Below, piece by piece: positions 55,827-64,000 of a DNA stretch of 64,000 nt. Under the pieces are notes generated by a model. It did no database searches, was not told where the DNA came from, and was given only the letters and a program-made list of their open reading frames with translations. The DNA is taken from assembly GCA_023078555.1 (NCBI GenBank), contig CM041204.1, positions 530,923 to 594,922 of the forward strand, read 5' to 3'. The stretch is from Ulva prolifera. Taxonomy: Eukaryota; Chlorophyta; Ulvophyceae; Ulvales; Ulvaceae. The position numbers and the translations under genes were made by a program. The first letter of the stretch is position 1. Each line of letters begins with the position of its first letter.

Positions 55827-57277
55827 TCATTCGTACGAACCAGTGTTGTAACCACCGCTGCTATATTCCCCCTCGCCGCCTCCACCGTAGCCACCCTCAC
55901 CGGTTTCACCGTAGCCACCCTCGCCGCCTTCCCCGTAGCCACCCTCCCCCGTCTCATAAGAGGAACCTCCCCCATAGCCACCGCCCTCGCCAGACGGCGT
56001 CTCGTACTCGTTGCCCTCCTCGGTCGCGGCCGCGTAGCCACCACCCCCGTACCCGGTCGTCTCTTCGGCCTGGTAGGAAGCGCCGCCGTAGCCACCCGAG
56101 GCCGAACCGCCTTCAGCCTTGAGCGCCACCACCGTCGCCGCGCCGGAGTCGGACGTGACGGCGACGTACGCCGAGGAGTCGTCGCGGTCGCTGTCGGGGG
56201 GGATCGCGAGGTAGGCGCCCTCGGTGTCGCCGCCGCTCTCGTCCAGGTTCTTCTTGATCTGGAGCACCTTCTTGCCGTCGGCGTCGGCGAGCACCCACAC
56301 GGCGGCCTTGTCGCGGTCCTGGTGGAAGATGACGCGGACAAAGTCGGGGTAGAGCTCGTCCTCCTCGCGGGCCTTGTGGACCGCCAGGTACCTGCACCAT
56401 GGCTGGCTGTCATGCTGTGTGGTATGTTTGCGTAGGTGTGCACGCTACTGCGCAGATCATGCTTCAGTCACGTGGCTGTGTGGCGGCACAGCGCCGTGAG
56501 CATGAGCATGCAATGGTGCGGTTCCGGGCGGCCCAGGGCAACCCTGAAACTGAACCGAGAAATGCAGCCTGATGCCAGGACGCCTTCAAATGCCAGTCAT
56601 CGCTGCTGGTATCTATGCTACTTTTATGCATCTAGGTTACCTATCAGAATTGCTGCTACCACAGTGCCTTGCCGCGCTGACCTTGCAACAGCCGGGATTC
56701 GCACGCAGCAGGCAGGCACAGAGAGCACAGCCCGCAGCACACACAGCACACACAGCGCACGGCATGGTGCCGGTGCAGAGTTTTGGTGCCGGTGCAGAGT
56801 TTTGGAGCGCACATGCCGTCAGCCCTGCCAACACTTATCGCATCAATTTCACCCACCAGCACGACCAGGCGCCGCCTTCGTGAACAACCCCCCGTGCACA
56901 CATTTGGAGCACCCACACGCACCCACACCCACACCCACACCCAGCACGCACAGCACGCATAGCACACACAGCATGCAGCATGGGTTTGGTCTACTTGTTC
57001 TGTACGGTGTGGGCGGAGCGCACATGTAGTCAGTTTTGCCCTCGCCGTCACCAGCGCGGTTCGCCGCCGCCTGCAGCAGCACGCCGCCGCGCTCGAGGTC
57101 CGCGACGACCACAAAGACGATCGACTGGTCGGTGGCGGAGGTGGTGGAGACGTAGTAGGTGCCCTCGTCGCGGGTGTCGGTCTCGTACGACTCGGCCATG
57201 TGGAGCGCGCGGGAGCCGCTGTCGGTCGTGATCGTCGCCACCACGGGCAGGCCGCTGAGCGCTTCGTAGCCGGTCAT
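55827..57277 (-). CDS. Two-exon Gly/Tyr-tailed protein (family member A)
   Basis: Exon 1 is 57277 down to 57024, exon 2 is 56391 down to 55827; joined 272 aa. The intron (632 bp, phase 2) is GACTACAT|GTGCGC ... ggtgcag|G, restoring a Met codon, and is at exactly the same place in family member B. The N-terminal part has GLPVVATITTD, SYETDTRDEGTYYV and FVVVADLERGGVLLQAAANR. Exon 2 starts YLAVHKAREEDELYPDFVRV and continues AAVWVLADADGKKVLQIKK and DSSAYVAVTSDSG. The last ~90 residues are low complexity, with imperfect EGGYGEG repeats and a final GSYE. A CAG lies 22 bases before the ATG here and a few before the ATG in B, so a 5' UTR intron is possible. No signal peptide. Family not recognised. 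The tail resembles Gly-rich structural or phase-separating proteins; that is inference. Confidence 0.75.
56765..56990. repeat. Short tandem repeats inside the intron of gene A
   Basis: GGTGCCGGTGCAGAGTTTT occurs twice (about 56765-56805), and CACACC/CACAGCACGC repeats run at about 56915-56975. Confidence 0.7.
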
Positions 57278-57329
57278 CGTGTCCAGGGGGGTTCTCGCTC
57301 CTGCACGGCACCGCTGAGGCATGCGCTAT

Positions 57330-60300
57330 GGGTGAGTGGCCCAGGTGTCAGGAAACGCAGGGGGGACTATTGGCGATGACTGGGCGGTGATGTAGCCGGT
57401 GTAGAAGAATGGTTGTGATGTGTTGAGGCCGGAGCCTGAGCCCCACATGATTAAGGCAGAGGGGATGGCTTGGCCCCAACTTCAGGGATGGTGTGGACTG
57501 CTGAACTATGCAAATTCAAACATAGCTTGACGATGGACCTGCAGGACCCGAGACATGGCTGCTGACCTCAGCTTGGGAGATGAAACTGGATGTGGCTGAG
57601 TCACGGAGAGGACAGTCATCTTGTGCAAGGGACTCTACTTAGTCAACACGTGCCCTAGTGCCCCAGTGGCCCAGTGGGTGGAGGGCTGCCACACATGGGG
57701 AATCTCCACCTGTGACTACTCTGATGTGCTGCAACTGGTTTGCATACACAGAGGACCTGCTCTGTGGATGCGGCTGAGCAGGGGCACTGGGCTGTGGCTC
57801 AGGTGTGTAGCAGGATGCTCACACACAGGGCGTGTGCACTTCTCACTGCCCTTTGCATATCTCACTGCCCTTTGCATGAGATGCTGTGTATCTCATGGCT
57901 CTGTGGATGTACACTCATTTGCATGACAGTGCTCATCAGCAGCTAGTGTTCAGAAGACACAGAGAAAAAAACAAAACAGACAGTGTTCCTCGACACACAG
58001 GCACACCCAGCCTCCCAAGCACTGTCCTTGACCTCCCTCACCTCAAAAGCTCAGGCTGCTGCACCTTTCCCAGTAGCACAACGGCATCAGTGGCCATTGA
58101 CCAATGGGAAGTCAAATGATTTGCTGACAGCGTGGCAGTGGCAGGTCTGCACTGGGTGGTTGCCATGGCTGGTCACAACTGCAAGGACTGCATTCGACAT
58201 GCGAGTCTACCCACAGCCAGAAGAGTCACACAATCACGATCCCCTGGGTCTGGAAATGGTGGAAGTGGAAGTGGTGGCACAGATGTTCCACGTCATGTGT
58301 GTTGGACTTGCTTACTTTGCTGCTTTGCTGCCCCACGCAATGACATACATATAATATTGAACACTCAGAACAGCAGGGGGGGCCATGACACCTTGATCAT
58401 GCTACACAGCAGTTTGTGTGTGCTGCCACAAAAGTGAGTGCAGAGTTGTCCCACATAGTATGGCAGCTGCTGAAGAGAGCAAGGCAGCTGCTGGGCATGC
58501 AGACCATCACAGTTGGATCACAGATACTGGATCACAGATTGTGATCCTCAGGCAGTTCAACAACAAACCACAGAATCTTTGCATATCGTAGATCCCCCAG
58601 GACCGAGGCAGCCCAGCAACAAACCACAGAATCTTTGCACATTGTAGATTCCCCAGGACTGGTTGGTTTGGTGTTCCACATGTCAGTGGGTCCCTGTCCG
58701 CTGGGACAACTTCCACTGGCATTGGCAACCAAAGTCATACCTGTTTCAAACAAGATCAATGCCTTCACTCGCAAGCGCCTTGGATGTGCTTGACCTTGCT
58801 GCGGGCCTGGAGATGGTTCCTGCTTCCGGCCGGTGAAAGTCTGCAGCCACGGGTCCTGTCAAAGTGGTCATGCCAGCAGTGGCTTCCAGACATATATACT
58901 CCAGCGATCTGGTGTGCCATGCTAGCCCATGCCCCAAAAGCCACCAGGCTGTACTAAGCAGTCAACCACTGGATGTCATGTCATGAGCGATTGATGTCAT
59001 CGGATTGATGTCATTGTGAGTGCACAGGCTGGCAGGCATGCATGTGCACGTCTCATGTACTAAGCTTGCGCATGGAGGCTTGCATGGCTATTAACACATC
59101 CCGAAAGCACAGCACATTCCGAAAAGCACAGTGCCCAAGCTGGCCACGGTGCCGTCAGCACAACGGTTAAAAAAAGGTGCCGTGTGCCATGTTCACATGT
59201 CAGGAGTGAATTGGCATGCCAAAGAAAAACAGCAGCTATCCTGCATCGTTGTTGTGGACTCATCAGCTTTTTATCCTCAACTTTGCATGGCATCAGCCAT
59301 AACTGCTACGTAGCTGTTGTGCTTATGTGCTGGCATGAGTTTGGGGAACAATTGTTACCAATACCAGGATGGAAAACACTGAGAAAGCCCATAGTTGACA
59401 TGATTCTGCATATGTTTTGCATAGGGTCAAGCCAGAAGCCCTGTTTCAGGGGCCACCAAAGCCAGCATGGACCACATCTTATGACCACGCCACTGGCCAC
59501 TGCAACATTGCATTGCACCATTGCCCAGAGTATCCAGCCATCCATCCCCACATTCATGACCATGAAGCACAGGCAGGGACAGTCGTCCTACAGTATGTGT
59601 GGGATGCTTCAAGTTGGTCATAAAGTATCCAAGCCAGATCTGAGCAGGAGCAGCCATGCCCGTGAGTGCCAGCATTGCCAAGGAGAACACTGCCAATTTG
59701 AACAATAATGGTAAACCTGGATGCTTTGCAATGCTTACAAAGGTGCGTTGACTCATCCAAGTCATACTACCATGAGTCAGTGTTCCATGCCATGCCTGAA
59801 AATGCCTGAAACGACTGTAAGGCATGCAGAGGCCTGCATGCAGATCACGTCTGTACAAATCAGGCAAGGCCTGCACGAGAGCCACATTGAAATATGGTCG
59901 TGACCCCGCTGACAGGCATGAGACATACAATTCATTATCGTGATTTTGAGCCAGGATGGTACATGATGATGCTTTGCGCACATAGGTCTACAAAGGGAAG
60001 GTCTTTGGGATGCTACCACAAATCACAGTGTGCTTGACGGCTCGGCAGGCTCCATCATCTTGACAGGCAGCCGAATGGGCATGCATCGCGCTGGCGCACC
60101 TGAAGGATACGTGATTGTGCGCTTGGCAGGAGTTCGATCCATATTCAGCTCCGGGTGCTGCTGAGTATCTCCGGAGATGCCCATGCTGCACCAGTGTCGT
60201 CTGTTCCGAGGATGAACAGGCAGCGAATGAAACATCGATGTTTGGCCTGCGCTGAGCTGTGCAAACATCTCAGCTGGACGGTGGCCATCGCTTTGCCGCG

Positions 60301-61900
60301 CTGTATACGTGCATGCATCCCCATCAATGCTATCACAGTACGCCCCATCACAGCTTCAAGTCTGCAATCCACCATCGAATATAACTACATGTTTGACCGT
60401 ACAGGAAGTGGCGAGCGAGATACGCGCAAAGCTGCATGTTGACTCGTTCAGGTTTCGTGCACACCATTGGTCGAAGAGACCTGGTCAGCCAGAAGATCAT
60501 CACACCTGCGCCAATGACAAGAGACTTCGCCATTAGTCTTCGCTGCGAAAATCTGGGCGACGCTGCTGACGTGCACAGCCGCGGTGGTGCCTCATCGCTA
60601 GCACAACGCCGGTACTGCAGGCAGGTCCAAGCAGCCTTCGAACGCTTCACCCTTTCTACAACTGCTCTTCGATCACACAATTATTGCATTGTTTCAGAAC
60701 TCGAACATGAGGGGCGCCGATGACGCAAAGACTTTCCTGAACGCCCGCAGTTCGACGGCCGCTCGTGCATGTGAGCCGTGCGTGGAGAGTAAGTCCCTGG
60801 ACGGGCTTGCTATCGCTGTACATGGGGCGCTTCGCCGTCGCTATCGGGTGTCGAGGGGTCTGTAGACTGCAATGGCGCCTACGTGAAAGCAACAACGCGT
60901 GTCCATCACACCCGATCAAACATTGGCACGTGAAAGCAGCTGTGGCCTCAGGGGGCACGTGCAAATCGCGACGTTGAAAGCCAAGCTAGGATCGGTCACG
61001 CGGGTGTATGCACAATTGCGGTTTGCTGCGCCAAAGCTACCAACAAGTCGCAGGTCGTCTTGAATCCAGACAGCTGTGCCTGGCCCATACACACAGATGC
61101 AAGGGTGAACTCCTGTTGCCAATATGACCATGCATGCTCGATTCTCGCCCACGTGAGTACTCGGCACACCTTGGCCTGTGGAACTGGCTTTCATCGAAGT
61201 GATGCGTCCAAATTCAGGAAGGACCCAAAGACATGTGCTGGTCCGTTGTCTTCAGAGCACGGGCTGAACGTCAGAAAGGCAGGCACCAAATTTCTGAGGC
61301 CAGCCCGGACGCCTAAACAGAGCATGTATGAAGAGCATGTATGCCTGCAGTCCTATACTGAGTAGAACAATTACATGCCACCCTGCCTGTGAGCCAGACA
61401 GACCTGCCGCTGTCACCAGTTCACTTGCACCCTTGACTAGGCATACCTAGGTATACCCAGCAGCCACGAACAGCTGGGGCTACTAGTAGCCAGTTCACTA
61501 TACTGTATACACCCAGCAGCCACTAGCCGATCGTTAAATCTGCTCGCCAAGGCTACGACAATCGATACCCAACAAATCGTGCACCAACAGCATCAGAAAT
61601 ACAGTTGTCTCCACATGTCGGGCCCGACACCCCAGCACTCACAGCTGTCAATACAGCCCCCAGAACACAGTATTGACATTAATACTTCACGGCCGCTGTC
61701 TAGCGTGTGTAGCAGCTCGCGTTCCTGCCCTGCCACGTACGCAACATCCTCCCGAGGTAGGCCACGTTTCCGCCCACACTGTGAGCATCAGCGACTCGCA
61801 TGACGTGATCATGTGCGGCACTGGAGCCCTGATCCAAGTCAGGCCCGTCTCCCCGGCCCCCCTCACATCATGCTCATACATATTGTAGTGTACATAGGGA
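57330..61900. other. Long stretch without firm genes
   Basis: Contains CTCACTGCCCTTTGCAT twice at about 57842-57877, and a ~57-bp tandem duplication at about 58560-58660 (AACAAACCACAGAATCTTTG plus a GTAGATYCCCCAGGAC end). Possible exon ends: ATG 59656 to AAG|GTGCGT at 59742 (29 codons, phase 0), and an acceptor at 60404 (gtacag|GAAGTG) followed by 43 residues to a stop at 60536. Both strands are open around 59.3-60.7 kb. I cannot assemble a gene from these. Confidence 0.35.
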
Positions 61901-61920
61901 TACTGTAACGTAACAGGAGG

Positions 61921-62852
61921 CTAGTAGTCACGCTCAAGAGACAGCGGCACAGCCGCCACCGACACCGCCGCCCCCGCGTCCGGCGTAACCGCGACGTAAC
62001 TCGAGTCGTGGTCGCGGCCGCCGTCCGGGGGCACCGTGAGGAAGCAGCCGAGGGTGTCCTCGCCACTGCCGTCACAGTTCGCCTTGACCTGGAGCACCTT
62101 CTTGCCGTCGGCCTCGGCGAATGTCCACACGGCGGCCTTCTCGCGGTCGGGGTGGACGATGGCGCGCACGTGGCCGGGGAAGAGGGCATCGTCCGGGAGC
62201 GCATTATGCACTGCGAGGAACCTGCACAGGCACAGGAGGTAGCTGGGTTCCAATTCAGGTTGGCCGTGCATGCATGTTGGCCATGCACACAGAAGAGGTG
62301 AGGATGGAAAGGGGGATTGGGGGGGAATGTGGCAGTGATGATGACCATGCAGGACGGAACAACATTTGGTCTGCCATGGCTGCCTCTGTGGCTGCCTCTT
62401 GTCCCCGTGGCATGTGCACACTCTGAATTCAGCCACAGCGATCGTGCGACGTGAGGTGGTGTATGCTGCTGGTGTAACACATGCACGGCACGGCAGATCA
62501 CGTGGCTACAGGTGCATCAGGGTGCCACAAACAGGCCCAGCACATGCCTGGCACGCGCGTGCCACAGGGCGGAGGCGGGGGGGCCGCACATGCCGTCTGT
62601 CTTGCCGCGGCCGCCGCCGGCGCGGTTCTCCACCGCCTGCAGCAGCAGGCCCTCGCGCTCGAGGTCCACGACGAAGAGGAACACGACCGGCATCTCGAGG
62701 TCGTTGCTCGCGGCCGCGTACAGCGTGCCGCCGTTGCGGGCGTCCTTGTCGTACGTGTCCGAGATGTGGAGGGTGCGGGTGCCGCCGTCGACCTCGAGGT
62801 GGACGGCGCCGATGAGCGGCAGACCCTCGTACTGCGCTGCGCTGGCGGCCAT
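61921..62852 (-). CDS. Two-exon paralogue lacking the Gly/Tyr tail (member B)
   Basis: Exon 1 is 62852 down to 62590, exon 2 is 62221 down to 61921; joined 187 aa. The intron (368 bp, phase 2) is GACGGCAT|GTGCGG ... gtgcag|G, at the same codon as in gene A. Exon 1: MAASAAQYEGLPLIGAV, TYDKDARNGGTLYAAA, FVVDLEREGLLLQAVENR. Exon 2: FLAVHNALPDDALFPGHVRA, AAVWTFAEADGKKVLQVK, DSSYVAVTPDAG, ending SLERDY with TAG. It matches gene A up to the end of the globular part, then stops, so the Gly/Tyr tail was gained by A or lost by B. The core is rich in predicted beta strands with alternating acidic loops. Function unknown; conservation of the pair with intact frames suggests a working gene. Confidence 0.75.
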
Positions 62853-62859
62853 GGTCGTG

Positions 62860-64000
62860 TGCCTGCAGGCACGCTCTGTGATTGATCTGTCAGAGTCGCA
62901 GGCGAGGGTGTAGCAGCCAGTGACCACTTACGTTGCTCTGGAAGCTATTGCATGGGAGTTCATATGAGTACAGTCAGCGTGTGTGGATGGGTGGTGTGTG
63001 TCACGATCGTGCTCAAGCACCCAGGCGGAGAGGCCAGGAGCACCGGCGGGCGTACATACAAGAACACCATTGCCCCAGCCATCAGCTCAGCAGGCCACTT
63101 ATGTCCACGGCATTCCTGTACATGTGCAGCGGGAGTGCGACACTCCACGGCCGCGTGCACGAGAACATGCATACACATCCCGCGGACACCCACGCACCCC
63201 ACCCGCACGCCTGTAGCCCCACACGCACAGAGCGACCCCGCCGCCTCCAGAGCGATGGGTGGTGTGTTGCAGAGACACAGGCGGAGAGGTAGGTAGCACC
63301 TCGCAATTGCTGTTTGCCAGCAGCACGCGGCTCCATGGCAGATGCGGTAGTGTGTGTCTGATCGGGAGGGAATGCAACTGCGTGTGCCAGAGTTGAGAAT
63401 TGAGGTCTAACAAAAACAACTGAGTTGCGGTCACAACATGAGGTGTGCTGTGTGCACTGCTTCTACCTGTGAAGCGGGGTTGGCAGGTCCAGAAACCGCG
63501 GCATGGCAGACAATACGCATGGCAGACAATGCACATGGGAGGAGCCATGATTCGCCTCCACAGCCAAGCTGTCACAAATCACCATGATTCGGGGACACGC
63601 CTGTTCACAAGGAGAAGAGTCCCCAAGAAGGGGGTTGTCGATCAACTTCTGGCAGATGACTACCACTGCAGAAGATGACTATCACTTCCTGCCTACTTCA
63701 CTCAGCTGCCAGCCTCAGCACCACCTTAAATCCTCTGCAACCATTAGGGGGTCCTATGAGCCAGAGACTGGGAGTGCCTGTGGCTGTGGCACCTGACTGC
63801 TCTGACTGCTCTGAGTGCAGCTGCATGAAGACAGGTGGCATCATGCAGACAGGCAGCAGCACTGCTGTGCATGCAGAGCTGAACATTCACTTGTGCAGAC
63901 ACCACTGCATGTCACGATGCCTGAACTTGACAAGGGAGGTCACTTGAGTGCACCCTTGCCTCCAAGTCTGTCAAGAGAGCTGTTCTTGAGATGATGGCAT
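62860..64000. other. No supportable gene
   Basis: Upstream side of gene B. Short frames only; a small repeat (CAGGCGGAGAGG) occurs at about 63023 and 63279. Confidence 0.4.

Noticed and set aside
58132..58437. Zinc-finger protein with HVCWTCLLCC
   Set aside because: A single short frame in repeat-rich DNA with a competing frame of equal quality and no splice support.

Overview
The window looks like nuclear DNA of a unicellular eukaryote, most likely a microalga. Coding density is low, the supportable genes are split by GT-AG introns of about 230-650 bp, and nothing resembles operons or ribosome-binding sites. Donors of the form GTGCGY, GTGAGY or GTGTGT paired with TGCAG/CTGCAG acceptors recall green-algal (chlorophyte) introns. 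That assignment is inference; no rRNA, organellar or known housekeeping gene is present to fix the taxon. Much of the sequence is duplicated, decaying or simple-repeat DNA rich in GCATGC.

Layout. 0-7 kb: copies of a SINE-type repeat, one large uninterrupted open reading frame (2393-4774) for a coiled-coil/disordered protein, and a small tandem repeat. 7-15 kb: an exon with a C-tract frameshift, a 43-G homopolymer, a GTTCCGG-rich patch and a reverse-transcriptase remnant with a YVDD motif. 15-25 kb: two reverse-strand paralogues with very Ala/Pro-rich N-terminal parts, one truncated (15.0-17.6 kb) and one long (21.5-24.9 kb), with a broken acidic gene between them. 28-55 kb: the main feature, a head-to-tail array of six paralogues on the + strand. 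55-64 kb: two reverse-strand two-exon genes (55.8-57.3 and 61.9-62.9 kb) of a second family, one with a long Gly/Tyr-rich tail, separated by mostly featureless DNA.

The array. Intact members have three exons. Exon 1 encodes a compact N-terminal domain of about 100 residues (start MHRCVRIIDE..., end ...RIITYIV) plus a linker. Exon 2 encodes a Ser/Pro/Ala-rich linker with a conserved SPKQAK-type basic patch and the first half of a C-terminal domain. Exon 3 encodes the second half (FPFGVVSI...EWFVWRLPDG...AHRRMVAFF). Intron 1 is phase 2 and intron 2 is phase 0 in every copy where they can be placed. Copies 3, 4 and 6 read through as 487, 488 and 583 aa proteins; copies 1, 2 and 5 carry frameshifts, an in-frame stop or a missing exon. 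The same C-terminal domain, joined to an unrelated Ala/Pro-rich N-terminus, is encoded by the 21.5-24.9 kb reverse-strand gene. I do not recognise the C-terminal domain. The N-terminal domain has the strand/helix order of a ubiquitin-like fold and could be compared with the ubiquitin-like headers of Crinkler-type effectors. Together this is a rapidly turning-over modular multigene family and the best candidate here for an undescribed system.

Other duplicated material runs with the array. The intergenic blocks between copies 4-5 and 5-6 are segmental duplicates carrying matching Cys-rich frames and relics of the Gly/Tyr family. A short motif, TGTCTACAGGCGC or a close variant, lies about 170-200 bp before every copy's ATG. 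One SINE insertion can be recognised by comparison with an empty paralogous site.
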